Origin: a virus
Strand: one strand, 5' to 3'
Virus record (IMG/VR): IMGVR_UViG_3300022871_000016
Location: 1-63,999 of that record
DNA: 63,999 nt
Of this stretch, positions 1 to 7,103 are shown piece by piece; position 1 is the stretch's first letter, and every line of letters begins with the position of its first letter. A model generated the notes under the pieces. It did not search any database. It was not told where the DNA came from and saw nothing but the letters and a program-made list of their open reading frames with translations. The position numbers were made by a program, and so were the translations under genes.

Positions 1-279
1 GGCGTAAAGTAATAGTTAAAAATTTTTAAAAGCATCCCAAAAAAAAATACACTGCTAGACTTTCAAGGCAACAGAAAAGACTTTCAAGGCAACAAAAAAG
101 CTATTACTTTCAAGGCAACAGAAAAGACTTTCAAGGCAACAAAAAAGCTATTACTTTCAAGGCAACAGAAAAGACTTTCAAGGCAACAAAAAAGCTATTA
201 CTTTCAAGGCAACAGAAAAGATTCTAAGAGCTAACTCCAATTATCTCCAATTATATCTGTTATTAGGAGTTTTAAGTTA
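1..279. repeat. Left copy of contig terminal overlap
   Basis: This stretch recurs at 63815-63999, identical apart from two fewer copies of a 47-bp tandem unit (279 minus 185 is 94, i.e. 2 x 47). The first seven bases are the end, including the TAA stop, of the gene that starts at 63306. This supports a circular or circularly permuted molecule rather than a linear fragment. A genuine direct terminal repeat is also possible, but the copy-number mismatch looks more like an assembly closing inside a tandem repeat. No gene is seen from 8 to 491. That stretch holds the tandem repeats, a palindrome near 333-354 and a possible hairpin near 403-442. Confidence 0.9.
59..220. repeat. Tandem array of a 15-bp core (iteron-like)
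   Basis: Seven exact copies of ACTTTCAAGGCAACA start at 59, 80, 106, 127, 153, 174 and 200. Spacing alternates between 21 and 26 bp, so the array is three 47-bp double units plus a final core. It lies just downstream of the coiled-coil gene ending at 63821 (position 7 here) and upstream of the AT-rich leader of the early operon. Iterons of a replication origin or a protein-binding array are plausible. There are no variable spacers, so it is not a CRISPR array. Confidence 0.85.
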
Positions 280-332
280 TATTTAAACCAAACGTTTTTT
301 TAAAATTGCACTCTTATTGTATATATACTATA

Positions 333-354
333 TATAGTAAAGTAACTTACTATA
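333..354. promoter_or_regulatory. Palindrome in AT-rich early leader
   Basis: TATAGTAA and TTACTATA form an 8-bp inverted repeat around AGTAAC. It sits in a very AT-rich stretch (300-385) in front of the first early genes. A possible weak promoter (TTGCAC at 305, 17-bp spacer, TATATA) precedes it. An operator or an AT-rich unwinding element next to the iteron-like array are both possible. Confidence 0.35.
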
Positions 355-402
355 AATATATTATTATATTATATATAATAGAGGATTAAATGAAGCATTG
401 AA

Positions 403-442
403 GTAATGCGGGAGCGCGATACCTCTCCCCTCCCCTCATTAC
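403..442 (+). other. Possible stem-loop in early leader
   Basis: GTAATG pairs with CATTAC and an internal GGGAG can pair with either of two CTCCC runs. This is an unusually G/C-rich patch in an AT-rich leader. It may be a 5' UTR structure or small RNA. There is no U-tract, so it is not a simple terminator. Confidence 0.3.
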
Positions 443-491
443 AATAACGAAGTATCAAAGAATATCAGCATAGATTAAACAAAGGAGGTTT

Positions 492-659
492 ATGAAGAAA
501 GAGAACATAGAAGTAAAGAGGATAACGAAGGAAGAAGTTAATACGTTATTTCAGCTATTATATAGGCTGGATGATCATCTTGAGGTATATTGCAATAATA
601 ATTTAATTGCAATGCAAGCAATACAGCTTTTAAACTCTTACGGATTATACGGAAGCTAA
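492..659 (+). CDS. Hypothetical protein, 55 aa
   Basis: First likely gene of the rightward early operon. ATG at 492 follows AAAGGAGG with good spacing. The product is small and mostly helical in composition, beginning MKKENIEVKRITKEE. No family is recognised. It is followed after 11 bases by the next gene, which also has its own AAAAGGAGG site. Confidence 0.7.
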   Translation: MKKENIEVKRITKEEVNTLFQLLYRLDDHLEVYCNNNLIAMQAIQLLNSYGLYGS

Positions 660-670
660 AAGGAGGTTTA

Positions 671-928
671 ATGAAGGTTAAGAGTAACCACTACGAAAAA
701 ATGAAAAAGGATATATCTCAAGTGTTAGTGCATAACAAAACAACGGTTGAAAAAGAGTTGAAGTATTATATCGACAATAATCTTGGCAAAGATAAAGAGA
801 AGAGATTACGCTGGGATTTATTATATCTTGCAGGGTTGAGCAACTTTATTGTTAGAGAAGTTTATACTTACGCTTATGACCAACACGTTGATACTGCTTT
901 AAGAAATATAATCAAAGAGTTGATATAA
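671..928 (+). CDS. Hypothetical protein, 85 aa
   Basis: ATG at 671 is preceded by AAAAGGAGG. The product is charged and helix-rich (MKVKSNHYEKMKKDISQVL at the start). It has no signal peptide, membrane segment or cysteine motif. The family is not recognised. It belongs to the run of short early genes spaced by 10-20 bp. Confidence 0.75.
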   Translation: MKVKSNHYEKMKKDISQVLVHNKTTVEKELKYYIDNNLGKDKEKRLRWDLLYLAGLSNFIVREVYTYAYDQHVDTALRNIIKELI

Positions 929-945
929 TTAACCAAGGAGGAAAG

Positions 946-996
946 ATGGATGATGAGATGTTAGCGTGGTTATTTCCAGAGAGTTATAGGGATTGA
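946..996 (+). CDS. Possible 16-aa peptide
   Basis: A very short frame (MDDEMLAWLFPESYRD) starts behind a well placed AAGGAGG and ends just before a stable hairpin at 1005-1025. The ribosome-binding site argues for translation. A leader-peptide role is possible but unproven. Confidence 0.35.
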   Translation: MDDEMLAWLFPESYRD

Positions 997-1004
997 ATAG
1001 CGAA

Positions 1005-1025
1005 ACGGCGGATTATCTCCGCCGT
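1005..1025 (+). terminator. Intercistronic hairpin
   Basis: ACGGCGGA and TCCGCCGT form a perfect 8-bp stem around TTATC. No U-run follows, so partial termination or RNA processing/stability is more likely than full rho-independent termination. Confidence 0.5.
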
Positions 1026-1076
1026 CTATGTATAACATACTGATGAGCTATTTAAACAATAAAGGAGGTGAGGAAA

Positions 1077-1226
1077 ATGTTTATAGCGTTAAGAGAGTTG
1101 ATAGAACATAAGTTTTATTGCCCTTTCTGCAACCGAGAGATTCATCCAAGTGAGGAAACGAGATACGGAGTATTTTGTTGCAAACAAGAATTTTGGTTAT
1201 CTCAATGTAAATCAGCAAAAGTATAA
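1077..1226 (+). CDS. Small Cys-rich protein, 49 aa
   Basis: ATG at 1077 follows AAAGGAGGTGAGG. The product has a CPFC pair near residues 20-23 and a CC plus a further Cys downstream, a likely zinc-binding knuckle. It is one of several tiny Cys-rich proteins in the early region. Function unknown. Confidence 0.65.
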   Translation: MFIALRELIEHKFYCPFCNREIHPSEETRYGVFCCKQEFWLSQCKSAKV

Positions 1227-1235
1227 GGAGAAAAA

Positions 1236-1631
1236 ATGAGCAAGAGCAAAAAACGCTTACTAGCTCTTATCTTTCTGCTTATCTTTCACACTTCGAGTTA
1301 TTCAGCGAATATTGATAAGCAAAGAGCAATAAGAGCAATCATTGGTGAAGCGAGTAATCAAGGTTATATCGGAATGGTTGCGGTGGCTTGCGCAATACGG
1401 AATCGCGGAACATTGAAAGGAGTTTACGGAGAGAATGCGAAGCACGTCAGCAACGAGCCTCAATGGGTATTTGATCTCGCAGAAAAAGCGTGGCTTGAGA
1501 GTATGAACAAAGATATTACTTCTGGAGCAACTCATTGGGAAAATATTAAAGCGTTCGGAACTCCTTATTGGGTTAAGGATATGACAAAAGTGTATGAGTA
1601 TAAAGACCAAGTATTTTACAGAGAGGAATAA
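1236..1631 (+). CDS. Secreted cell-wall hydrolase, SleB/CwlJ-like (endolysin)
   Basis: The product is 131 aa with an N-terminal signal-like hydrophobic segment (about residues 6-23, ending SYSA). It is followed by a Hydrolase_2-type catalytic domain. The diagnostic pattern is an early Glu in IIGEAS (E38), a conserved AIRNRG segment (about residues 53-58) and SGATHWE around H100. Enzymes of this family cleave peptidoglycan glycan strands. The signal segment suggests Sec-dependent export or a signal-anchor-release endolysin rather than holin-dependent release. It sits in the early operon, far from the membrane/lysis-like genes at 22193-23176. AAGGAGAAAAA precedes the ATG. Confidence 0.8.
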   Translation: MSKSKKRLLALIFLLIFHTSSYSANIDKQRAIRAIIGEASNQGYIGMVAVACAIRNRGTLKGVYGENAKHVSNEPQWVFDLAEKAWLESMNKDITSGATHWENIKAFGTPYWVKDMTKVYEYKDQVFYREE

Positions 1632-1642
1632 GAGGTAAAGAA

Positions 1643-1792
1643 ATGAAACAAGCAGTTCTTGTAAAAAACCAAGTAGAGCAACAAAAGTTGATTAAAGTAA
1701 AAATTCATAGTTTAAAGTACGAGATAAATAAACTCCACGTGCAACTACACTCATTCGACTTTAATTATGATGTGATTAAACAAAAGAGGTGA
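1643..1792 (+). CDS. Hypothetical protein, 49 aa
   Basis: A short basic, helix-forming product (MKQAVLVKNQVEQQKLIKV at the start) with a likely coiled coil. It begins 11 bases after the hydrolase stop behind AAGAGGTAAAG. The next frame starts one base after its stop, suggesting translational coupling. Confidence 0.6.
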   Translation: MKQAVLVKNQVEQQKLIKVKIHSLKYEINKLHVQLHSFDFNYDVIKQKR

Positions 1793-1793
1793 T

Positions 1794-1934
1794 ATGAGAG
1801 ATTTTTTGGTTCCTCGATACAAATCAGAGTTGATAAATGCTTTATCTCTTGCTTGCGGATATAGCAAGAAGAGATTAGGCAAAATGAGTAAAAAGCAGTT
1901 ATATGCTCTTTACTTCAAAACAAAAAGGGGGTAA
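1794..1934 (+). CDS. Hypothetical protein, 46 aa
   Basis: ATG at 1794 lies right after the preceding TGA (1790-1792), and the AAAGAGG site lies inside the upstream gene. The product is basic (MSKKQLYALYFKTKRG at the end). No family recognised. Confidence 0.55.
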   Translation: MRDFLVPRYKSELINALSLACGYSKKRLGKMSKKQLYALYFKTKRG

Positions 1935-1936
1935 AT

Positions 1937-2113
1937 GTGAGTATCAAAGAAGTTATAATGAAAAGAGATGGAATCAGTGAACAAGAGGCTGATGATTTGA
2001 TCTCCCAAGCGAAAGATGATTTTGATGAAAGGTTATCTCAAGGAGAAATGCCTTTCGGAATATGTCAAGAGTGGTTTGGTTTAGAACCTGATTATATAGA
2101 CGAGTTATGGTAA
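1937..2113 (+). CDS. Hypothetical acidic protein, 58 aa, GTG start
   Basis: GTG at 1937 follows AAAAAGGGGG, which lies at the end of the previous gene. The N-terminal pattern (RDGISEQEADDLI) resembles small acidic phage proteins I have seen repeatedly in early regions, but no function is known. The C-terminus is acidic and aromatic (PDYIDELW). Confidence 0.65.
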   Translation: MSIKEVIMKRDGISEQEADDLISQAKDDFDERLSQGEMPFGICQEWFGLEPDYIDELW

Positions 2114-2131
2114 ACAAAAAGGAGGGAAGAG

Positions 2132-2668
2132 ATGCATTATAGAATGATAGTAACTATGGATAAAGAAAAAGCAAATGACTCCAAGGAAGCGAGGCATTTT
2201 GTTCAAGGTTGGTTGGATGAGAATGGCTTCTGCGGGCAAGGGAGATTTGCTTCAGGAATGGCTGATTGGTTTGTTATAGGTGGGAGATGGTCAGGAGATT
2301 TATCATCGGTGAGATTAGATAAAGTAAAATTAAAAACTTGCGTTGAAGAGTTTGAAAAAGATTTTGGTTGGAATACTAGCGCCGAAGATACAGAAAAACA
2401 GAGAAGAGAACAATTTGCATCTATGTTCAATAAATACTTTCCAGACTATACAGGAGTAATTCCTTTCTGGAGAGATAAGTATAATCCTATCGGAGAGGAA
2501 GATGATGCTCAAATAATTGATAAAGTATTGTATGACAACTTAATTAAAGAGTTGATTGCAGAAGAAGAGTACAAGCATTTCTGCGATATAGAGGAAGATG
2601 AGGTTGATTTATCAGAAGAGCAATTAGTTGGTAAGAAGTGGGCAGTAGTAGTTGATTATCATAACTAA
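2132..2668 (+). CDS. Hypothetical phage protein, 178 aa
   Basis: Preceded by AAAAAGGAGGGAAG. It contains the segment ADWFVIGGRWSG near residues 44-55, a pattern recurrent in uncharacterised phage early proteins, followed by an acidic C-terminal half rich in Glu and Asp. No membrane segment or catalytic motif is evident. It ends just before a double hairpin, which may bound a transcript segment. Confidence 0.75.
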   Translation: MHYRMIVTMDKEKANDSKEARHFVQGWLDENGFCGQGRFASGMADWFVIGGRWSGDLSSVRLDKVKLKTCVEEFEKDFGWNTSAEDTEKQRREQFASMFNKYFPDYTGVIPFWRDKYNPIGEEDDAQIIDKVLYDNLIKELIAEEEYKHFCDIEEDEVDLSEEQLVGKKWAVVVDYHN

Positions 2669-2679
2669 GAGATGCCGAA

Positions 2680-2721
2680 ACACCTGCGAGAAATCGCAGG
2701 TGTCAGCCGGAGATACCGGCT
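2680..2721 (+). terminator. Double hairpin, first loop GAAA
   Basis: ACACCTGCGA/TCGCAGGTGT makes a perfect 10-bp stem closed by a GAAA tetraloop (2680-2703). AGCCGG/CCGGCT makes a second stem (2705-2721). A third weaker one (TCAGCA/TGCTGA) lies near 2738-2758. There is no U-tract, so RNA processing or stability elements are as likely as termination. Confidence 0.6.
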
Positions 2722-2824
2722 CTGACGAGGTAAAAGAGTTCAGCAAGTTATCTGTGCTGATATAAGAAAGAGGTATTATTTGTTATCTCAGCATAAATCT
2801 ATTCTAAAAAGGAGGTGAGGAAAA

Positions 2825-3016
2825 ATGAAGAAATTATATTGCGACTACTGCGGTAAGGTAAAAGAAGAGGTATCTTTTTTTATCGGAGCATCTACTGACT
2901 ACAGAGATTGGGTTATGTGGGAGGGAACAGGAAAATTATCTTGCAACTGTGAAAGGTGCTTCGAGTTAGGGAGAAAAGATAGTGAAAACGCAACAAAGAG
3001 TTTAGTTAAAAGTTAA
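2825..3016 (+). CDS. Small zinc-ribbon-like protein, 63 aa
   Basis: ATG at 2825 follows AAAGGAGGTGAGG. A CDYC pair at residues 6-9 and a CNCERC cluster near residues 40-45 together look like a treble-clef or ribbon zinc site. Function unknown. It is followed closely by the DUF932 gene. Confidence 0.7.
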   Translation: MKKLYCDYCGKVKEEVSFFIGASTDYRDWVMWEGTGKLSCNCERCFELGRKDSENATKSLVKS

Positions 3017-3028
3017 AAGGAGGTTTAT

Positions 3029-3979
3029 ATGGCTCATAATTTAAATGAGAATGGTAACAGAATGTTTTACACCGGAGCGGTTCCTTGGCACGGATTAGGA
3101 GTAAAGCTCGATAATCCAGCAACAGCGAAAGAGGCAATTGAGGCATCAAAGTTGGATTATCAAGTTAATCTCCAAAAGATTTATACAGAGGACCGAGTAG
3201 AAATCGAGAATAAATTCGCAACAGTTAGAATTGACACAAACCAACCTCTTGGGATTGTTGGTAGCTCATATCAACCTGTGCAAAATACAGAGTCATTTGA
3301 TTTCTTCGATTCAGTAGTTGGAGATAAATTTGCAATGTATCATACTGCCGGAGCTTTAGGTAAGGGCGAGCGAATATGGATACTTGCAGAGCTACCAGAT
3401 ATTATCGAAGTAACGAAAAAGGATGTTGTGGAGAAATATCTTTTACTCACGAATTCACACGATGGCTGTTCAGCTTTGAAGATGTTCTTCACTCCTGTAA
3501 GAGTAGTATGTCAAAATACTCTTTCCGCTGCTCTGTCCAGAACTAAAGACGGAATCTCCATTAGACATACAGGAAATATTAACAGCAAAATAAGAGAAGC
3601 GCAAAGAGCATTAGGAATAGCAGTAACTTTCTACTCTGACTTTGAAGAATCGCTAAAAGCATTTGCAGGAGAGAAGGTAAGGGATGAGCAAGCAGAGGTT
3701 TATTTCACATCTCTTATCTGTGGCAAAGACGATTTAGATATATCTCAGAGAAAACAAAACCAAATTGGTGATTTAATGAATCTCCACAACCGTCCAGAAT
3801 ATTCAGAGAGTAAAGATACACTATGGAGTGCTTACAACGCAGTTACTCGTTACGTTGATCATTTTAGAGGTATTAAAAACAACAATCCCTCTAATAGATT
3901 ACAGAATATTTGGCTCGGGAGTGGCGCAACATTAAAGATGAAAGCGTATGATACTGCTCTGGCTTTAGTAAAAAATTAA
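3029..3979 (+). CDS. DUF932 / TIGR03299 phage-plasmid-like protein
   Basis: The product is 316 aa and begins MAHNLNENG, with FYTGAVPWHGLG near residues 13-24, the signature of the phage/plasmid-like TIGR03299 (DUF932) family. The rest shows the family's SSYQPVQN and CQNTL-type segments. The biochemical role of the family is unresolved, although such genes occur widely on phages and plasmids next to recombination or replication genes. Start supported by AAAAGGAGG. Length is typical. Confidence 0.85.
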   Translation: MAHNLNENGNRMFYTGAVPWHGLGVKLDNPATAKEAIEASKLDYQVNLQKIYTEDRVEIENKFATVRIDTNQPLGIVGSSYQPVQNTESFDFFDSVVGDKFAMYHTAGALGKGERIWILAELPDIIEVTKKDVVEKYLLLTNSHDGCSALKMFFTPVRVVCQNTLSAALSRTKDGISIRHTGNINSKIREAQRALGIAVTFYSDFEESLKAFAGEKVRDEQAEVYFTSLICGKDDLDISQRKQNQIGDLMNLHNRPEYSESKDTLWSAYNAVTRYVDHFRGIKNNNPSNRLQNIWLGSGATLKMKAYDTALALVKN

Positions 3980-4003
3980 GGAAAGAGTAAAAAAGGAGGG
4001 GAA

Positions 4004-4579
4004 ATGTCAACGAGAAGCTGTATAGCGGAGAAAACAAAAACTGGATTCAAAGGAGTTTACTGTCATTTTGACGGTTATCCTACTTGTAGAGGAAAAGAGA
4101 TATGGGATATATTGATGAAAAAATTTATATTAAACAAAGGAGTAATTGGAGTTTCAAATGACGGAACTCGTGCTCTCCGATCTTTTGTTGATATTTATAT
4201 CAAGGGGCATCGTGGAGGTTGGTCAAACTTTCCAGAGAGTTGCTATTGCCATACTCCTGATTTCGTTATGAGAGATGGAGTTCCTGACGGAACAATGAAT
4301 GAAAAAACAGCAGATGCTCTATTTATAGAGTGGGTATATGCAATTGATGTTGAGAAGAAAACACTTACTATCTATGTTCAGGGTAGAGCAAAAGGAGAAA
4401 CTAAAGAAAAAGGAGTGAATGGGAATGAATGGAATTCTCCAAACTACGCTCATTGCTTCGTTTGTGAATTGGATATAAATCCAGATAGTAAAGAACCAAA
4501 TTGGGAGAAAGTAGAGGCAGACGGAGCGAAAGTTTCAAAAGATATGTCTGAGTTATATTCAACAAAAGTTAAAGTATAA
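4004..4579 (+). CDS. Conserved phage hypothetical, MSTRSxIA family, 191 aa
   Basis: The N-terminus MSTRSCIAEKTKTGFKGVYC followed by HFDGYP matches a common uncharacterised phage family whose members start M(G/S)TRSxIA and carry Y-C-H-x-DGYP. No catalytic role is established. Three Cys and several Trp residues in the C-terminal half suggest a compact globular fold. Start supported by AAAAAGGAGGGG. Confidence 0.75.
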   Translation: MSTRSCIAEKTKTGFKGVYCHFDGYPTCRGKEIWDILMKKFILNKGVIGVSNDGTRALRSFVDIYIKGHRGGWSNFPESCYCHTPDFVMRDGVPDGTMNEKTADALFIEWVYAIDVEKKTLTIYVQGRAKGETKEKGVNGNEWNSPNYAHCFVCELDINPDSKEPNWEKVEADGAKVSKDMSELYSTKVKV

Positions 4580-4592
4580 AAAGGAGGTACTA

Positions 4593-4784
4593 ATGGAAAC
4601 AGAAGAAATTAAAGAGATCGGGATTGGAGATAAAGTTATGGTAGATGCAACGATTATAGAGATAAGGATATTGGAAAGAGGAACAACTTATCGCTTGAGA
4701 GTTGATAATGATATCTCTTATTCAGATACATTCTCAGCAGATAGAAAAACTATTACAACTATTACAACTCTACCAGAAAAGTAA
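4593..4784 (+). CDS. Hypothetical protein, 63 aa
   Basis: Preceded by AAAAAGGAGG. The composition (alternating hydrophobic and charged residues, GIGDKVMVDATIIEI) suggests a small beta-barrel. No family recognised. It is followed by a structured intergenic stretch. Confidence 0.65.
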   Translation: METEEIKEIGIGDKVMVDATIIEIRILERGTTYRLRVDNDISYSDTFSADRKTITTITTLPEK

Positions 4785-4797
4785 ATCTCGAAATATT

Positions 4798-4847
4798 GGG
4801 GAGCGGAACAATACTGCGAGGCTAAGTGCCTTGGCTCTACGCACTCC
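4798..4847 (+). other. Possible structured RNA between genes
   Basis: Nested complementarity is visible: GGAG near 4799 with CTCC near 4844, GCG with CGC inside, and GCTAAG/CTTGGC (with one G-U pair) around a TGC loop at 4821-4835. The G/C content is unusual for this genome. It could be an mRNA structure or small RNA. No known class recognised. Confidence 0.35.
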
Positions 4848-4866
4848 ATTATATTAAGGAGGGAAA

Positions 4867-5043
4867 ATGAAAACAAGAGTTACAAAGCAATTGAAAGAGA
4901 AAATGGGTTTAAAAATAGTTAATGGGCAAATAACAGATAAATATGGAAGAGTATTTGAAACTTATATTGATGACAAAGGGTTTGAGGATATTAAACCTTG
5001 CGGAGTTCAACGAGATATGTATAAATATAAAATCACTAAATAA
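4867..5043 (+). CDS. Hypothetical protein, 58 aa
   Basis: ATG at 4867 behind AAGGAGGG. The product is basic (MKTRVTKQLKEKMGLKIVNG at the start), possibly a small nucleic-acid-binding fold. Not recognised. It is 14 bases ahead of the next gene. Confidence 0.6.
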   Translation: MKTRVTKQLKEKMGLKIVNGQITDKYGRVFETYIDDKGFEDIKPCGVQRDMYKYKITK

Positions 5044-5057
5044 TAAAGGAGGTAGAG

Positions 5058-5375
5058 ATGGAAATCGTAGAACAGAAAGAATATAAAGGTTATAAAATAA
5101 ATATTTATCAAGACCAAGACCCGGAAAGTCCTGATAGTAACGGAGATGAAGTATTATTTCTCGTTGGCTATCATAGAGATTTTTATGTAGATACTAATGT
5201 TAATAAAAAATTAGCAATATGTATAGCCAACGAAGGAGTGGACGAGTATGGAGATAATGACGAAGAAGCTCTGAAATATATTAAAGAATATTATATCTTC
5301 AGACTAGAGGCATACATTCATAGCGGAGTTAGCTTAGCTCTAAAGAATGAAGGAAATTTTCCCGATCGGAGATGA
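5058..5375 (+). CDS. Hypothetical acidic protein, 105 aa
   Basis: AAAGGAGGTAG precedes the ATG. The N-terminal half looks like beta strands (EYKGYKINIYQDQDPESPD), followed by an acidic helix. It resembles small acidic phage proteins of unknown function. The next gene starts with GTG three bases after the stop. Confidence 0.65.
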   Translation: MEIVEQKEYKGYKINIYQDQDPESPDSNGDEVLFLVGYHRDFYVDTNVNKKLAICIANEGVDEYGDNDEEALKYIKEYYIFRLEAYIHSGVSLALKNEGNFPDRR

Positions 5376-5378
5376 GAT

Positions 5379-5660
5379 GTGAGCCAATTAGGATTAGTGT
5401 TTGTTAATAAAACAGAAGCTAAAACAAAAAAGATAGCAAGAGGTTTAGCTCTAGATTTGATTAAAACTTGGAATGATTACTTGAGTGGTAACATTTATGG
5501 ATTTATGATAGAGGATGAATTAGGAAATGAGAAAGGTGGATGTTGGGGATATTACGGAGATTTTGAAGAAAGTGGATTATTAGATAATGCTAAAGCAGAT
5601 GTAAAACAAGATAAAAAAGAGATGAGTAAACTTTGGGAAATAGCTCAAATGGTAACGTAA
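5379..5660 (+). CDS. Hypothetical protein, 93 aa, GTG start
   Basis: GTG at 5379 follows a weak GGAGATGA site that lies in the end of the upstream gene, suggesting translational coupling. The product contains a GGCWGYYGDFEESGLL segment (about residues 51-66) that is recurrent in phage early proteins. Function unknown. Confidence 0.65.
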   Translation: MSQLGLVFVNKTEAKTKKIARGLALDLIKTWNDYLSGNIYGFMIEDELGNEKGGCWGYYGDFEESGLLDNAKADVKQDKKEMSKLWEIAQMVT

Positions 5661-5673
5661 ACAAAGGAGTTTT

Positions 5674-5847
5674 ATGGAAAGCAAACAAATAATAAAGTTT
5701 GATGCAGAAGAGATAAAAGCATTTAAAAAGGTTTATCCAAATTTATCTAAAGAAGAGGCTATATTAAATTGGGCTCATAGAAATGGATATTCTAATTGTG
5801 ATTTAGAAGTTAAAGGAAATAAATTAACAATAACAGAAAGATTTTAA
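5674..5847 (+). CDS. Hypothetical protein, 57 aa
   Basis: ATG at 5674 follows AAAGGAG. The product has a helical N-terminus and a short beta C-terminus (LEVKGNKLTITERF). Not recognised. Confidence 0.55.
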   Translation: MESKQIIKFDAEEIKAFKKVYPNLSKEEAILNWAHRNGYSNCDLEVKGNKLTITERF

Positions 5848-5863
5848 TTAAAGAAGGAGGAAA

Positions 5864-6046
5864 ATGGAGTATTATGTCTTACAAGTAGTTAATAAAAAGT
5901 TTAAATTTTTTATATTTAATGCTGATACTAAAAAAGATGCAGTAAAGCAAGTAAAAAAAGATTTAAACCACACCGGAGAACAATGGTTGAAAATGATGTC
6001 AGAAAAAGAGTGGAGATCACTCAGAAAATTAGCAAGTGGAGTATAA
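5864..6046 (+). CDS. Hypothetical protein, 60 aa
   Basis: Preceded by AAGGAGG. Short, basic, with aromatic strands at the N-terminus (YYVLQVVNKKFKFFIFNA) and a helical C-terminus. No family recognised. Confidence 0.6.
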   Translation: MEYYVLQVVNKKFKFFIFNADTKKDAVKQVKKDLNHTGEQWLKMMSEKEWRSLRKLASGV

Positions 6047-6058
6047 GGAGGTGAGGAA

Positions 6059-6337
6059 ATGTTAACAGTTAAGAAGTTAAAAGAGCTAAAGAAGCATTTT
6101 ATATTTGCAACCGGAACAGCTATTGATAATGAGTCTGGTTTATTTATAGCTAAAACAGGTAAAGAACTTCGTTGGGTAGCAGTAACAGGAGAGATTGGTG
6201 ATTGGACTATTTATTGTCATCTCTCTAATCATAATGCAGAATGGATACAAAAGCATGGAAAGAAAATTTTCGGAACACACCATATTAAAATGTGTGTCAA
6301 TTGTGATTATGAAGCGTTTAAAAAATATAGATATTAA
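6059..6337 (+). CDS. Hypothetical protein, 92 aa
   Basis: AAGGAGGTGAGG precedes the ATG. The product includes KTGKELRWVAVTGEIGDWTI, which looks like a beta-rich core. Two His and two Cys near the C-terminus (HHIKMCVNC) could bind metal. Function unknown. Confidence 0.6.
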   Translation: MLTVKKLKELKKHFIFATGTAIDNESGLFIAKTGKELRWVAVTGEIGDWTIYCHLSNHNAEWIQKHGKKIFGTHHIKMCVNCDYEAFKKYRY

Positions 6338-6350
6338 AGAAGGAGTTAAT

Positions 6351-6644
6351 ATGAAAAAAAAGGAAATGAAAATGTTGCCGATTAACATTGTTGAGGGAGA
6401 GATAACTGGAATAAGCATTGAGTGCAAGAATGCACTTCCTAGTGTAAGTATTAATGTATCTCTTATTGATGATTATGGGAAAAAAATAACTACAGTTGTA
6501 ATGACTACAAAAGAATATTACACCTTAGGTAAAATGGAAGTTTCTATGAAATCTTTATCTTTGATAGGAGATTTAATCAGAGAATTAAAAAACTGTGCTA
6601 TTCAATATATGAATCAGCAAAAAAAGATAATAGATACTAAGTAA
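6351..6644 (+). CDS. Hypothetical protein, 97 aa
   Basis: The frame is open from further upstream, but I choose ATG 6351 because it follows AAGGAG with good spacing and does not overlap the preceding gene. The product (MKKKEMKMLPINIVEGEI at the start) is mostly beta in composition. Not recognised. Confidence 0.6.
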   Translation: MKKKEMKMLPINIVEGEITGISIECKNALPSVSINVSLIDDYGKKITTVVMTTKEYYTLGKMEVSMKSLSLIGDLIRELKNCAIQYMNQQKKIIDTK

Positions 6645-6680
6645 TATAAAAAATTTAAAGGAGGTGATGAGTTGATTTAA

Positions 6681-6905
6681 ATTGCTGAATTAAAAAAAGT
6701 GAATATTGGTAATTGGGTTATTTATGATAGTGGCTTTAAAAAAGAGCAAGGTAGAATTAAATCTTGGAATAAACAATTTATCTTTGTTGTTTATCATTGT
6801 GATAATCTATGGAATAAATTCCGAGACTATACTGGAGCTGCTACATGCCCTGAAGATTTAACATTTTTACCACAAGTTTTCCCACAAGAAGATGATAAAG
6901 AATGA
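6681..6905 (+). CDS. Hypothetical phage protein, GTG or rare ATT start
   Basis: An AAAGGAGGTGA site at about 6656-6666 lies too far from GTG 6699 for comfort. The frame is open back to an ATT codon at 6681, directly after an in-frame TAA. The extended N-terminus would read (M)AELKKVNIGNWVIYDSG, which fits a phage family containing GxWVIY, EQGRIKSW and PEDLTF. GTG 6699 is the conservative start, giving 68 aa. ATT gives 74 aa. Function unknown. Confidence 0.6.
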   Translation: MAELKKVNIGNWVIYDSGFKKEQGRIKSWNKQFIFVVYHCDNLWNKFRDYTGAATCPEDLTFLPQVFPQEDDKE

Positions 6906-6922
6906 ATAAAAAGGAGGTGAGT

Positions 6923-7102
6923 ATGAGTAAAAGTGTGGAGATAGAATTTGAATACGCAGGCAAAACTACACAACAATATCATATATTTGTAGTTAAGAAT
7001 AAGGAGTTATCTCCAATCGTGTTCCCGAAGAGGATTTATTTGAAGAAAGATTATTTTAAGAAAGAACTCGCTGTCAAGATGACAGTAACACAAGGAGATT
7101 AG
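6923..7102 (+). CDS. Hypothetical protein, 59 aa
   Basis: The frame is open from 6902, but AAAAAGGAGGTGAGT sits immediately before ATG 6923, which I take as the start. Beta-rich, ending in basic segments. It lies one base before the ParB-like gene. Function unknown. Confidence 0.65.
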   Translation: MSKSVEIEFEYAGKTTQQYHIFVVKNKELSPIVFPKRIYLKKDYFKKELAVKMTVTQGD

Positions 7103-7103
7103 T

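Noticed and set aside
59-220. CRISPR array
   Set aside because: Short repeats with identical spacers and no cas genes; a tandem iteron-like array fits.
1302-1610. 102-aa minus-strand frame opposite the cell-wall hydrolase
   Set aside because: Antisense shadow; the plus frame has the SleB motifs and a good ribosome-binding site.
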